From the NCBI GenBank assembly GCA_963696655.1, contig CAVOLB010000130.1:27940-91939 (forward strand): a DNA stretch of 64,000 bases, given 5' to 3'. Positions within the stretch are counted from its first letter, which is position 1. Each line of letters begins with the position of its first letter. This DNA is from Hypericibacter sp963696655 (GTDB lineage Bacteria > Pseudomonadota > Alphaproteobacteria > Dongiales > Dongiaceae). The notes under the pieces were generated by a model that did not search any database, was not told where the DNA came from, and was given only the letters and a program-made list of their open reading frames with translations. Below, piece after piece: positions 8,839 through 17,779 of the stretch. Both the position numbers and the translations under genes were made by a program.

Positions 8839-8880
8839 TTGACAGGGCGGATCAATGCCGCCAACATGTAATCGATTTCA
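8839..8880 (+). promoter_or_regulatory. Candidate promoter and LacI-type operator for the rightward ABC operon
   Basis: A consensus TTGACA lies at 8839-8844, and the 14-mer TGTAATCGATTTCA lies at 8867-8880, identical to the one at 7698-7711. Spacing places the operator over the -10/start region. No good -10 hexamer is obvious. The site is between the divergent lacI gene and the binding-protein gene, so it may also control lacI itself. Confidence 0.65.
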
Positions 8881-9003
8881 AGAAAAAAACAACTCGTGCC
8901 GCTCATCGCCGGCAATGCAGGGTTCGGCGTCAAGCGCTTCGAAGGCGTCCAGGAGCGGCATGCGGCCTCCAATCATCCCTGCGGCAACAGAGGGGAGACG
9001 TCC

Positions 9004-10320
9004 ATGAACAAACACTATCTGAATCAAAGCGTAGCGCGGCGGACCTTCATGCGGGCATCGGCCGCGATCGCGGCCGGCGCCGCCGCCTCGCGGGCCCTCC
9101 CGGCCCGCGCGGCCGGTGTCACCTTGAACGTGCTCAACAGCAACGTCGCCTGGTCGACTGCGCTGACGGGGAGCGTCGCCGACGCCTACAAGGCGAAGAC
9201 CGGCGTTACGGTCACCGGCGAATCCAATCCTTACGAATCGCATTACGACAAGATGCTGATCGAGCTCAGCCAGGGCTCGGACACCTTCGACCTGGTGACC
9301 TCGGACAGCATCTGGGTGCAGCAGCCGATCCGCAATGGCTGGGCCGCCAATCTCGACGATATGAAGGCGAAGAACCCGGCCTTGCCGGCGCTCCAGGTGC
9401 AGAATCTCGAGCCCGGCGCGCTGATCTATACCGAATATAACGGCAAGCGCTGCGGCCTTCCGGTCGCCATGACCACGCCCGTCTTCGTCTATCGCAAGGA
9501 TCTGTTCGAGAAGGCCGGCATCACGAAAGTCCCGACCAATTGGGACGAGTATCTGGCGGCGGCCAAGAAGCTGCATACGAGCGAGGTCGCGGGCAATACC
9601 CTCCTCCTCGGCGGCGTGGACTCCCTCTCGACCGGCGATTGGGGCTCGCGCATCCAGGGCATGGTCAAGCTCGGGCCGGAGGACGATTATGTGCTGAACG
9701 AGGCCAAGGAGCCGATCTTCAACTCCGAGGGCCAGGGTGCGCATGCGATCGAGCGGCTGAAGGAGCTGGTCCAGTATTCGCCGCAGGGCGTCCAGGGCTT
9801 CGACTATCCCGAAGGCTCGTCGCTGCTGCAGCAGGGAAAAGTCGCCATGCTGGTGACCTGGTCGGACGTGATCGTCGGCATCGAGGACGGCCCGAACAAG
9901 GGCAAGTTCGGCTATACGGTGGCGCCGACGGAGAAGTACGAGCAGGAGCAGATCGGCGGCTGGTCGATCATCGCCAACGCCCATTCGCAGAATCTCGAGG
10001 AAGCCTACAAGTTCCTGGCCTGGATGACCGAAGGCCAGGCCTATGAGCTGTTCCGCGAGGGCGGCGAATCCTCGCTCTGCCTGAAGAAGGATGTCGAGAA
10101 TCCCGACATCACCAAGACCGTGCCGATGATGCAGGCCTTCAAGGACTTCGCCGTCCGCGGCACCCAGCCGGTCGCCTTGCCGGCCTACCGCCTGACCAAC
10201 GCCGTGGCCGTCCAGCGCGTCCTCTATGAGGAGATCTTCGCCGGCGTCACCGGCGGCAAGACCCCGAAACAGGCGATGGCCGACGCCGCCGACCGCGTCG
10301 CCAAGACCGTCAAGGGCTGA
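9004..10320 (+). CDS. ABC transporter extracellular solute-binding protein (sugar-type, family 1)
   Basis: This 438-residue periplasmic binding protein of the MalE/UgpB type captures a substrate for the importer encoded downstream. Its N-terminus has a twin-arginine-like segment (ARRTFMR) followed by a hydrophobic Ala-rich stretch ending at PARAAG, so Tat export is likely. I chose the ATG at 9004 because GGGGAGA precedes it and because it starts exactly at the signal peptide. Binding specificity is not visible. The surrounding enzymes suggest a hydroxyproline-related or polyhydroxylated compound, possibly glycosylated. Confidence 0.93.
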   Translation: MNKHYLNQSVARRTFMRASAAIAAGAAASRALPARAAGVTLNVLNSNVAWSTALTGSVADAYKAKTGVTVTGESNPYESHYDKMLIELSQGSDTFDLVTSDSIWVQQPIRNGWAANLDDMKAKNPALPALQVQNLEPGALIYTEYNGKRCGLPVAMTTPVFVYRKDLFEKAGITKVPTNWDEYLAAAKKLHTSEVAGNTLLLGGVDSLSTGDWGSRIQGMVKLGPEDDYVLNEAKEPIFNSEGQGAHAIERLKELVQYSPQGVQGFDYPEGSSLLQQGKVAMLVTWSDVIVGIEDGPNKGKFGYTVAPTEKYEQEQIGGWSIIANAHSQNLEEAYKFLAWMTEGQAYELFREGGESSLCLKKDVENPDITKTVPMMQAFKDFAVRGTQPVALPAYRLTNAVAVQRVLYEEIFAGVTGGKTPKQAMADAADRVAKTVKG

Positions 10321-10334
10321 GCCTTGAACGACGC

Positions 10335-10363
10335 TGGGGCGCTCGCGGGAAGCGGGCGCCCCA
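10335..10363 (+). promoter_or_regulatory. Stem-loop between binding-protein and permease genes
   Basis: TGGGGCGC (10335-10342) pairs with GCGCCCCA (10356-10363), and the loop holds a further CGC/GCG pairing. It is followed by AATTT but no real U-tract. Stem-loops at this place in ABC operons commonly stabilise the binding-protein message and reduce expression of the permeases. It makes a TTG at 10324 an unlikely start for the permease. Confidence 0.6.
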
Positions 10364-10377
10364 ATTTCCATCGAGCC

Positions 10378-11346
10378 ATGGGACCGGATATGGGAATGGC
10401 GGAACTCCCGGTAACGGCAGGTCTGGCGAAGGCGGGCAGCAAGGCCACGGCCATGCGCGCCGGCGAGAAGTATGTGCCGTGGGTCCTGCTCGCGCCGACG
10501 ATGCTGATCATGACCATCGTCGGCATCTTTCCGCTGATTCATTCGCTCTATATCAGCTTCACCTCGATGCGCCCGACCGAGATCGACAAGCCGCAGGGCT
10601 GGGTCGGGCTCGACAACTACCTCCATGCCTTCGCCGACCCGCAGTTCGCCCACTCGCTGCTGCTGACCGGGCTCTTCACCATCCTCAGCGTCGGGCTGGC
10701 CCTGGTCTTCGCCGTGCTGCTGGCCGTGCTGTTCAATCTGCGCCTGCCGGGCTTCCTCGCCATGCGCACCATCGTGCTGATCCCGATGCTGATCACGCCG
10801 ATCGCCGTCGGCATCACCTGGCGCATCATGATGATGCCGGATCTGGGCGTGCTCAATTTCCTGCTGAGCCTGATCGGCGTCGATGCGCAGCCCTGGGCCA
10901 ATTCGCGCACGAGCGCGCTCGCGGCCATGCTGCTGGTCGATGTCTGGCAATGGACGCCCTTCATGTTCATCGTCGTCTTCGCGGGCCTCCGCGCGCTGCC
11001 CCGCAGCCCCTTCGAGGCGGCCGCCATCGACGGCGCCGGCCCCTTGCGCACCTTCTTCTCCGTGACCCTGCCGATGCTCAAGCCCGTGATCGTGGTGGCG
11101 GCGCTGCTGCGGATCATCGATGCGATGCGCACTTATGACACGGTCTATATCATCACCCGCGGCGGCCCGGATTTCTCGACCGACCTCGTCAGCGTCTATC
11201 TGCAGCGCGTCAATTTCAAATTCTTCGATCTGGGCTATGGCGCGGCGCTCTCCTGGCTGACGCTGATCGCCATTCTCGCGATCGTGCTGATCTTCGTGAA
11301 TCTCACCGGCTTCATGAAGACGCTCGCCGACAAGGAGGCCCGCTGA
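10378..11346 (+). CDS. ABC sugar transporter permease (MalF-like)
   Basis: This inner-membrane permease of about 322 residues has around six transmembrane helices. The EAA loop (FEAAAIDGAGPLRTFFSVTLPML) docks the ATPase. The start is uncertain: ATGs at 10378, 10390 and 10396 are all in frame, none with a strong ribosome-binding site. The TTG at 10324 lies before a stem-loop and was rejected. The stop overlaps the start of the next permease (TGATG), so the two are translationally coupled and form the heteromeric channel. Confidence 0.9.
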   Translation: MGPDMGMAELPVTAGLAKAGSKATAMRAGEKYVPWVLLAPTMLIMTIVGIFPLIHSLYISFTSMRPTEIDKPQGWVGLDNYLHAFADPQFAHSLLLTGLFTILSVGLALVFAVLLAVLFNLRLPGFLAMRTIVLIPMLITPIAVGITWRIMMMPDLGVLNFLLSLIGVDAQPWANSRTSALAAMLLVDVWQWTPFMFIVVFAGLRALPRSPFEAAAIDGAGPLRTFFSVTLPMLKPVIVVAALLRIIDAMRTYDTVYIITRGGPDFSTDLVSVYLQRVNFKFFDLGYGAALSWLTLIAILAIVLIFVNLTGFMKTLADKEAR

Positions 11347-12188
11347 TGAACCGCCGTCCCCGGCAGCTCGGGTCCAGCTTGCGCAAGATCACCTGCTGGC
11401 TGATGGCGCTCACGGTCACCGCCTTCTTCTTCTTTCCGATCTATTGGATGGCGACCTCCTCGCTCAAGAGCGAGAACGACGTCGCCACCTACCCGCCGCT
11501 CTGGAGCTTCACTCCGTCGCTGCACAGCTACCGCCAGCTGTTCGAGGAGATGAACGCGCTCGACGCCCTCCTCAACAGCTGCCTCATCGTCGGCATGGCG
11601 ACCTGCCTCGCCATGATCGCCGGCACGCTCGCCGCCTATGCGATGGCGCGCTTCGACATCAAGGGCAAGAATTTCCTCGCCTTCGAAATTCTTTCGATCC
11701 GCATGCTGCCGCCGATCGTCAGCGTCATCCCGCTCTTCATCATCGCCAAGCAACTCGGCATCTTCGACACGCCCTGGCTCCTGATCGCGGCCTATACGCT
11801 GAGCGGCCTGCCCTTCGTGGTCTGGGTCATGCGCGTCTTCATCCAGGAGATCCCGCAATCGATCGAGGAGGCGGCGCTCATCGACGGCTGCAGCCGCTAC
11901 CAGGCCTTCTGGCGCGTGACCCTGCCGCTGCTGCTGCCGGGCCTCGCCGCCACCATGGTCATCGTCTTCATGTTCGCCTGGAACGAGTTCCTGCTGGCCA
12001 GCATCCTGACCTCGCGCGAGGCCAAGACGCTGCCCGTGATCGCCGCCAGCGCGATCAAGCCCAAGGCCATCTCCTTCGGGCTGGCGTCGGCGGCCGGCGT
12101 TCTGATGTCGCTGCCGGTCGTGGTCCTCGTGCTCATGATGCAGCGTTACCTCGTCCGCGGCCTCACCTTGGGCGCCGTGAAAGGCTAG
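11346..12188 (+). CDS. ABC sugar transporter permease (MalG-like)
   Basis: This is the 280-residue partner permease, with about six membrane helices and the EAA loop (IEEAALIDGCSRYQAFWRVT). Its ATG overlaps the upstream permease stop by one base. It ends 13 bases before the ATPase gene. Length and architecture are normal for the MalG/UgpE family. Confidence 0.93.
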   Translation: MNRRPRQLGSSLRKITCWLMALTVTAFFFFPIYWMATSSLKSENDVATYPPLWSFTPSLHSYRQLFEEMNALDALLNSCLIVGMATCLAMIAGTLAAYAMARFDIKGKNFLAFEILSIRMLPPIVSVIPLFIIAKQLGIFDTPWLLIAAYTLSGLPFVVWVMRVFIQEIPQSIEEAALIDGCSRYQAFWRVTLPLLLPGLAATMVIVFMFAWNEFLLASILTSREAKTLPVIAASAIKPKAISFGLASAAGVLMSLPVVVLVLMMQRYLVRGLTLGAVKG

Positions 12189-12201
12189 TCGGAGGAATCC
12201 C

Positions 12202-13275
12202 ATGAGCGTCGACCTCAACAGCGTCTTCAAGCGCTTCGGCAACGTCACCGCCGTCAACGGCGTCTCGGTCAAGATCGAGGATGGCGAGTTCTTCTGCATG
12301 CTGGGCCCGTCCGGCTGCGGCAAGACCACGACCTTGCGCATGGTGGCCGGCCTGGAGCTCCCGACCGAGGGCCAGATCCTGATCCATGGCCGCGACGTCA
12401 CCTATGAGGAGCCGCGCCATCGCGACATCGCCATGGCCTTCCAGGATTACGGCCTTTATCCGCATATGACGGTGTTCCACAACATCGAATTCCCGCTGAA
12501 GGTCCGGGGCCTCGGACCCGAGGAACGGGCCAGGAAGGTGCGCGACACGGCGGAGCGCCTGGGCATCGGCGAGTTGATGGAGCGCAAGCCCGGCCAGCTC
12601 AGCGGCGGCCAGCGCCAGCGCGTGTCGCTGGCCCGCGCGCTCGTCCGCAACCCGCGCGTCTTCCTGATGGACGAGCCGCTCTCGAATCTCGACGCCAAGC
12701 TGCGCGCCTCGATGCGCACCGAGATCAAGAAGCTGGTCAGCACGCTGGGCATCACCACCATCTATGTGACCCACGACCAGGTCGAGGCCATGGCGATGGC
12801 CGACCGGATCGCGGTCATGAGCCGGGGCGACATGGTGCAGATCGCCTCGCCGCTCGAGATCTATGACCGGCCGCGGACCCATTTCGTCGCCGACTTCATC
12901 GGCTCGCCCGCCATGAACATGTTCGCGGCCTCGATCGGCAAGACCGGCGAGATCGTCTGCTCGCCCCAGGCCTTCGCCGACGCCCTGCCCTCGTCGGAGC
13001 GCGAGCGCGCCAAGCGGGTCGCGGATACGAGCGGCCGGCTCTTCATCGGCGTGCGCCCCGAGAAGCTGGTCATCGGGCCCGCGGGCGGCCCGCATGCCGT
13101 CGATGCGCTGGTCGAGTTCGTCGAGCCGCTGGGCCAGACCACCAATGTCTATGTCGATGCCGGCGGCCAGCGCTTCGTCGTCGTCGCCGACCGGGTCTCC
13201 GTCAAGATCGGCGACCCCGTCGGCGTCTATGCGGCGCCCGAGCAGTTGCGCGCAGTCGCCCTCAGCAATCAATAA
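12202..13275 (+). CDS. ABC transporter ATP-binding protein (MalK/UgpC type)
   Basis: This 357-residue ATPase powers the importer. It has Walker A GPSGCGKTT, the signature LSGGQRQR, Walker B VFLMDEP and the switch His in YVTHDQ. A C-terminal OB-fold regulatory region of the MalK/UgpC type follows (GVRPEK block). The ATG at 12202 follows a good GGAGGAAT site. It completes the import system; the downstream genes are enzymes. Confidence 0.95.
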   Translation: MSVDLNSVFKRFGNVTAVNGVSVKIEDGEFFCMLGPSGCGKTTTLRMVAGLELPTEGQILIHGRDVTYEEPRHRDIAMAFQDYGLYPHMTVFHNIEFPLKVRGLGPEERARKVRDTAERLGIGELMERKPGQLSGGQRQRVSLARALVRNPRVFLMDEPLSNLDAKLRASMRTEIKKLVSTLGITTIYVTHDQVEAMAMADRIAVMSRGDMVQIASPLEIYDRPRTHFVADFIGSPAMNMFAASIGKTGEIVCSPQAFADALPSSERERAKRVADTSGRLFIGVRPEKLVIGPAGGPHAVDALVEFVEPLGQTTNVYVDAGGQRFVVVADRVSVKIGDPVGVYAAPEQLRAVALSNQ

Positions 13276-13304
13276 CCTCCCGCTTCCCGGAGACGGAGCC
13301 GACC

Positions 13305-14948
13305 TTGACCGCTTCCAAACGCAGCTATGATTACATCGTGATCGGCTCCGGCTCCGCCGGCGCCGTGATCGCAGCGCGTCTCGCGGAAGGCTCGCCTCAC
13401 TCGGTGCTGCTGCTGGAGGCGGGTCCGGTCGATCGCCATTACTCGCTGCAGATGCCGGCCGCCCTGGCCCTGCCGCTCGGGAACGACCGCTTCAACTGGT
13501 TCTATCACGGCGAGCCCGAGCCCCAGCTCGACGGCCGCAAGATCCTCGAGGCGCGCGGCCGCGTGCTGGGCGGGTCCTCGAGCATCAACGGCCTCAACTG
13601 GGTGCGCGGCAATCCGCTCGATTTCGACAATTGGGCGGCGTCCGGCCTCGCCGGCTGGTCCTATGCCGACTGCCTGCCCTATTTCAAGAAGGCCGAAACC
13701 TTCGAGCAGGGCGCAAGCGCCTATCGCGGCGGGACCGGACCCATGCGGATCGAGACCTGCAAGGCGCAGAACCCGCTCTACGAAGCCTTCCTCGCCGCCG
13801 GGCCGCAATATGGCCTGCCGCTGGTCGAGGACCATAACGCCTTCCGCCAGGAAGGCACCCATCGCACCCAGCGCAATGTCCATGGCGGCATTCGCTGGAG
13901 CACGGCCGAGGCCTATCTCCGCGGCCCGGGCCCGCGCTCGAACCTCGAGATCCGGACCGGCGTGCGCGTCCGGCGCATCCTTTTCGACGGAACGCGGGCC
14001 GTCGGTGTCGAGATCGCCAGCGCAGAAGGTGCCCAGACGATCCAGGCCGAGCGCGAAGTGATCCTCTCCGCCGGTGCGCTCAACTCGCCCCAGCTCCTGA
14101 CCCTGTCGGGCATCGGCGCGGCCGACGAGCTGCGGCGCCTCGGGATCAAGCAGGTGGCCGACCTGCCGGGTGTCGGCCAAGGGCTCAAGGATCACGTCTC
14201 CGCCCCGGTGCAATATCGGGCGCTCAAGAACGCGTCGGTGGCGAAGGACCTCACGCCGCTCGGCCGCGCGAAGCTTGGCTTGCAATGGTTCCTGTTCAAA
14301 TCGGGCCTGGGCGCCTCGAACTTCTTCGAGGTGGGCGGCTTCGTGCGCACCAAGGGGCCCGATCGCATTCCCACCTTCCAGATCGAGTTCGTGCCGATGC
14401 TGGGCGAGATCCAGCATGGCAGCGTGAAGCTCGAGGATGGCTTCCAGTACTATCTCAGCCTGATGCGGCCGACCAGCACCGGTCGTGTCTGGCTCGATTC
14501 CGCCGACCCTCTGGCGCCGCCGCGCTTCGTCTTCAACTTTCTCGAGACGGCCGATGACCGCGCGCTGGCGATCGAGGCTGTCAGGACCATTCGCGAGATC
14601 GTGCGCCAGAAGGCCTGGGACGAATATCGCAGTGTCGAGGTCACGCCGGGCCCGGAGATCCGAACCGACGACGAAATCATGGCCTGGCTGCGCCGCTATG
14701 CCGGCACCAACTACCACCCGAGCTGCACCTGCCGCATGGGGACCGACGCGCAATCGGTGGTGGACGCCAAGGCCCGCGTCCATGGGATCGACAATCTTCG
14801 CGTCATCGATGCCTCCATCATGCCCGCGATCGTCACCGGCAACCTGAACGCGCCGACCATCATGATGGCGGAGAAGCTCGCCGACGAGATTCTTGGCAAG
14901 CCGCCCTTGCCGCCGGAGCGCCAGCCCTACTACCTGCCGGCGGCCTGA
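13305..14948 (+). CDS. GMC-family FAD-dependent oxidoreductase
   Basis: This 547-residue flavoprotein belongs to the choline dehydrogenase/glucose-methanol-choline family. The FAD-binding GSGSAG is near the N-terminus, the GGSSSINGLNWVRG signature follows at about residues 88-101, and the C-terminal block has the catalytic His in NYHPSCTCRMG and the NLRVIDASIMP block. Such enzymes oxidise alcohols, sugars or amine alcohols. I found no DadA- or HcnBC-like D-hydroxyproline dehydrogenase here, so this enzyme might supply the oxidation step; that is speculative. The start is TTG, with AGACGGAG upstream and no better alternative. Confidence 0.93.
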   Translation: MTASKRSYDYIVIGSGSAGAVIAARLAEGSPHSVLLLEAGPVDRHYSLQMPAALALPLGNDRFNWFYHGEPEPQLDGRKILEARGRVLGGSSSINGLNWVRGNPLDFDNWAASGLAGWSYADCLPYFKKAETFEQGASAYRGGTGPMRIETCKAQNPLYEAFLAAGPQYGLPLVEDHNAFRQEGTHRTQRNVHGGIRWSTAEAYLRGPGPRSNLEIRTGVRVRRILFDGTRAVGVEIASAEGAQTIQAEREVILSAGALNSPQLLTLSGIGAADELRRLGIKQVADLPGVGQGLKDHVSAPVQYRALKNASVAKDLTPLGRAKLGLQWFLFKSGLGASNFFEVGGFVRTKGPDRIPTFQIEFVPMLGEIQHGSVKLEDGFQYYLSLMRPTSTGRVWLDSADPLAPPRFVFNFLETADDRALAIEAVRTIREIVRQKAWDEYRSVEVTPGPEIRTDDEIMAWLRRYAGTNYHPSCTCRMGTDAQSVVDAKARVHGIDNLRVIDASIMPAIVTGNLNAPTIMMAEKLADEILGKPPLPPERQPYYLPAA

Positions 14949-15011
14949 CGCCGGCTGCCTTGCCTGACCCTGTCCATCCTTCGATCAATCAGCTTACGGG
15001 AGACTCCACTG

Positions 15012-15902
15012 ATGTCCGACCTCAAGGGGATTTGCGTTCCGATCTGCACGCCGTTCGACAAGTCCGGCGACAAGGTCGATGAAGGCGCCCTCGCCGCCCA
15101 TGTCGACAGCCTGCTCGACGCGGGCGTTCATATAATTCTCTCCTGCGGCGGGACGGGCGAGTTCGCCTACCTGACCGAAGCGGAGCGCCGCCGCATCCAC
15201 ACGCTGGTCGGCAAGCAGGTCCAGGGCAAGGCCCATTTCATCGTGCAGTCCTCGGCCATCAGCACGCGCGACACGATCGAGAATGCCAAGGTCGCGGAGA
15301 GCCTCGGCGCCGAGGCCATCATGGTGCTGCCGCCCTATTTCGAAGGGCCGACCATGGACGGCGTGATGTGGCATTACGAGCATGTCGCCAAGGCGATCAA
15401 GACCCCGATCGTGATCTACAACATCCCGCAGCATACCAATCGCGACGTGACGCCGGAGCTGTTCGCCCGCCTGCTCAAGATCGAGAACATCCAATATATC
15501 AAGGACAGCACCGGCAATCTGACCCGCATCCAGCAGCTGGTGGCGACCGGCGGCAAGGTCTTCAACGGCGGCGACACGCTGATGTTTCCGGCCCTGATGG
15601 GCGGCTGCAACCGCGTCATCTGGGGTGGTGCCAACGCCACGCCGCGCGAAGCCGTACAGCTCTACGACCTGTTCGCGGCCGGCAAGCTGGCCGAGGCGGC
15701 GGCGCTGTGGAAGCGCATCCTGCCGGCGCAGATCTTCTTCTGGACCCATGACTACAATTCGGCGGTCAAGGCCGCGACCAACCTGCTCGGCGGCAAGGTC
15801 GGGATCTGCCGCAAGCCGGCTCTGCCCTTGACCGACAGCGAAGTGGCCGAGCTGCGCCAGGCGCTCTCGGCACTGGGCCGGCCGCTCGCTTCAGCCGCCT
15901 GA
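15012..15902 (+). CDS. DapA-family Schiff-base lyase/deaminase, copy 2
   Basis: This 296-residue TIM-barrel aldolase-type enzyme has the Schiff-base Lys164 (QYIKDSTGN), Tyr136 (VIYNIPQHT) and the CGGTGE loop. It belongs to the dihydrodipicolinate synthase/N-acetylneuraminate lyase family but is clearly diverged from copy 1 at 6730-7644, so the two probably act on different substrates or stereoisomers. It is expressed with the importer and GMC oxidase. Precise reaction unknown; lyase, dehydratase or deaminase are all possible. Confidence 0.88.
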   Translation: MSDLKGICVPICTPFDKSGDKVDEGALAAHVDSLLDAGVHIILSCGGTGEFAYLTEAERRRIHTLVGKQVQGKAHFIVQSSAISTRDTIENAKVAESLGAEAIMVLPPYFEGPTMDGVMWHYEHVAKAIKTPIVIYNIPQHTNRDVTPELFARLLKIENIQYIKDSTGNLTRIQQLVATGGKVFNGGDTLMFPALMGGCNRVIWGGANATPREAVQLYDLFAAGKLAEAAALWKRILPAQIFFWTHDYNSAVKAATNLLGGKVGICRKPALPLTDSEVAELRQALSALGRPLASAA

Positions 15903-15913
15903 TCGACTGACGT

Positions 15914-15944
15914 CCGCCGATCCTCTTTGTCAGGGGATCGGCGG
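15914..15944 (+). promoter_or_regulatory. Intergenic stem-loop before the second racemase-family gene
   Basis: CCGCCGATCC (15914-15923) and GGATCGGCGG (15935-15944) form a perfect 10-bp stem with an 11-base loop. No U-tract follows, so it may modulate message decay or attenuate rather than terminate. It sits in the 65-base gap between two genes of the same operon. Confidence 0.5.
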
Positions 15945-15967
15945 TTCCAACCCCGGAGACAGATCCC

Positions 15968-17002
15968 ATGCGCTGGTCCCAGACCTTCACCGTCGTCGAC
16001 TGCCATGCCGAGGGCGAGATCGGCAAGGTCGTGACCGGCGGCATCTTCGACGTGCCGGGCCCGACCATGTTCGACAAGATGCGGTATCTCGAGCAGCATC
16101 GCGACGGCCTGCGCAAATTCCTCCTGTTCGAGCCGCGCGGCACGGTCAACCACAACGCCAACATCATCCTGCCCTCGAGCAATCCGGCGGCGGCGATGGG
16201 ATTCGTCATCCTGGAATCGACCGAATATCCGGCGATGAGCGGATCGAACACGATCTGCGTGGCGACCGTGCTGCTCGAGACCGGCATCCTGCCGATGACG
16301 GAGCCGGTGACCGAGCTGGTGCTGGAGGCGCCCGGCGGCCTCATCAAGGTCACCTGCGACTGCAGGGACGGCAAGGTTCGGCAGGTCAAATTCACCAACC
16401 AGCCGGCCTTCGTCTATCACCTGGACAAGGTCATCGAGGTCGAGGGGCTGGGCAACCTCAAGGTGGACGTCGCCTATGGCGGCATGACTTACGTCCATGT
16501 CGACGCGACGGCGTTGGGGCTCGGCCTCACCCGCGACGAGGCGCGCGATCTCTGCAGCCTCGGGCAGAAGATCAAGACCGCGGCGGCGGCCCAGCTCGCC
16601 GTCTCCCACCCCGAGAATCCGCTCATCCCCGGCATCACCCAGACCCAGTTCATGGGCCCCCTGCGCCGCGAGGGCAACCGGGTCACGGCCAAGAACACGG
16701 TCATCGTCTCGCCCGGCCGCAACGACCGCTCGCCCTGCGGCACCGGCACCTGCGCGCGGCTCGCCGTCATGCATGCGAAGAAGCAGATCAAGCAGGGCGA
16801 AATCTTCGATCATGAATCGCTGATCGGGACGCATTTCATCAGCGAGATCGTCGGCACCGCCAAGGTCGGCGACTATCCCGCCGTAATCCCGACCGTCGCC
16901 GGCCAGGCCTGGATCACCGCCATCTCGCAATTCGGCTATGACCCGAGCGATCCCTTCCCGGAAGGCTTCACGCTGTCGGATGTCTGGCTGAAGGCGCTCT
17001 GA
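15968..17002 (+). CDS. Proline-racemase-superfamily enzyme, copy 2
   Basis: This 344-residue paralogue of the protein at 5677-6708 has Ser91 (MSGSNTIC) and Cys257 (SPCGTGTCAR) at identical positions, so it is also a Ser/Cys member. It is expected to epimerise or dehydrate a hydroxylated proline rather than racemise proline. Having one copy in each divergent arm, each beside a DapA-family gene, suggests two parallel branches for two substrates or stereoisomers. The ATG start has CGGAGAC upstream. Confidence 0.88.
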   Translation: MRWSQTFTVVDCHAEGEIGKVVTGGIFDVPGPTMFDKMRYLEQHRDGLRKFLLFEPRGTVNHNANIILPSSNPAAAMGFVILESTEYPAMSGSNTICVATVLLETGILPMTEPVTELVLEAPGGLIKVTCDCRDGKVRQVKFTNQPAFVYHLDKVIEVEGLGNLKVDVAYGGMTYVHVDATALGLGLTRDEARDLCSLGQKIKTAAAAQLAVSHPENPLIPGITQTQFMGPLRREGNRVTAKNTVIVSPGRNDRSPCGTGTCARLAVMHAKKQIKQGEIFDHESLIGTHFISEIVGTAKVGDYPAVIPTVAGQAWITAISQFGYDPSDPFPEGFTLSDVWLKAL

Positions 17003-17026
17003 CGCCAGATCAAAGGAGCGCGCCTC

Positions 17027-17779
17027 ATGCAGATCGATCTTTCCGGCAAGCACGCGCTGGTCACCGGCGGCACGACCGGGATCGGGTTCGCCGCCGCCAA
17101 GGCGCTGACCGACGCCGGCGCCCGGGTCATGATCACCGGCCAGAACGAGGAGCGCGTGCGCAAGGCGGCGTCGCAGCTTGGGGCCCAGGCCATCGGCATC
17201 GTCGCCGACAACCGCTCGGTCGATGCCATTGCCGAGGTCGCGAGCCGGGCGCGCGAAGCCTTCGGTCGGCTCGACATCCTGGTGGCGAATGCCGGCGTCA
17301 CCTGGTCGGCGCCGATCGAGCAGGTCTCGGAAGCGGATTTCGACGCCCAGATGGCGATCAATTTCAGAGGCAGCTTCTTCGCGGTCCAGAAATGCCTCCC
17401 CCTGATGGGGCGCGGCGGCAGTATCGTCATGACCTCGAGCTGCCTCGATGCCATCGGCATCCCCGGCATGGCCGTCTATGCCGCGAGCAAGGCCGCGGTC
17501 CGGTCGCTCGTGCGCACGCTCGCAGCCGAGCTCGCGCCGCGCGGGATCCGCGTCAACAGCGTGGCGCCGGGGCCGATCGACACCCCCATTTATGACAAGC
17601 TCGGCCTGTCGCCGGCCGACGCCGACAAGGTCCGCGACGAAGAATCCCAGGCGACGATCATGAAGCGCCTGGGATCGCCCGACGAGGTCGGCCGGGCCAT
17701 CCTGTTCCTCGCCAGCGACGCGGCCTCCTATGTCACCGGCGCGAATCTGCGCGTCGATGGCGGCTGGACCGATCTCTGA
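17027..17779 (+). CDS. SDR-family oxidoreductase
   Basis: This 250-residue classical short-chain dehydrogenase/reductase has TGGTTGIG at 13-20, NAG at 88-90, catalytic Tyr151 and Lys155 (YAASK), Ser137/138 and the terminal NLRVDGGWTDL block. Unlike the SDR at 3370-4131, its active site is intact. The substrate is unknown; a hydroxyl group on the imported compound is the obvious candidate. Its stop overlaps the start of the DUF1349 gene (TGATG). Confidence 0.92.
   Translation: MQIDLSGKHALVTGGTTGIGFAAAKALTDAGARVMITGQNEERVRKAASQLGAQAIGIVADNRSVDAIAEVASRAREAFGRLDILVANAGVTWSAPIEQVSEADFDAQMAINFRGSFFAVQKCLPLMGRGGSIVMTSSCLDAIGIPGMAVYAASKAAVRSLVRTLAAELAPRGIRVNSVAPGPIDTPIYDKLGLSPADADKVRDEESQATIMKRLGSPDEVGRAILFLASDAASYVTGANLRVDGGWTDL

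Noticed and set aside
10324..10377. TTG start for the MalF-like permease
   Set aside because: It would translate through the stem-loop after the binding-protein gene and has no ribosome-binding site; ATGs downstream are nearer the first membrane helix.
8878..10950. A minus-strand open frame of 690 codons
   Set aside because: It is antisense to the binding-protein and permease genes, has no recognisable motif and would overlap the lacI/ABC promoter region.
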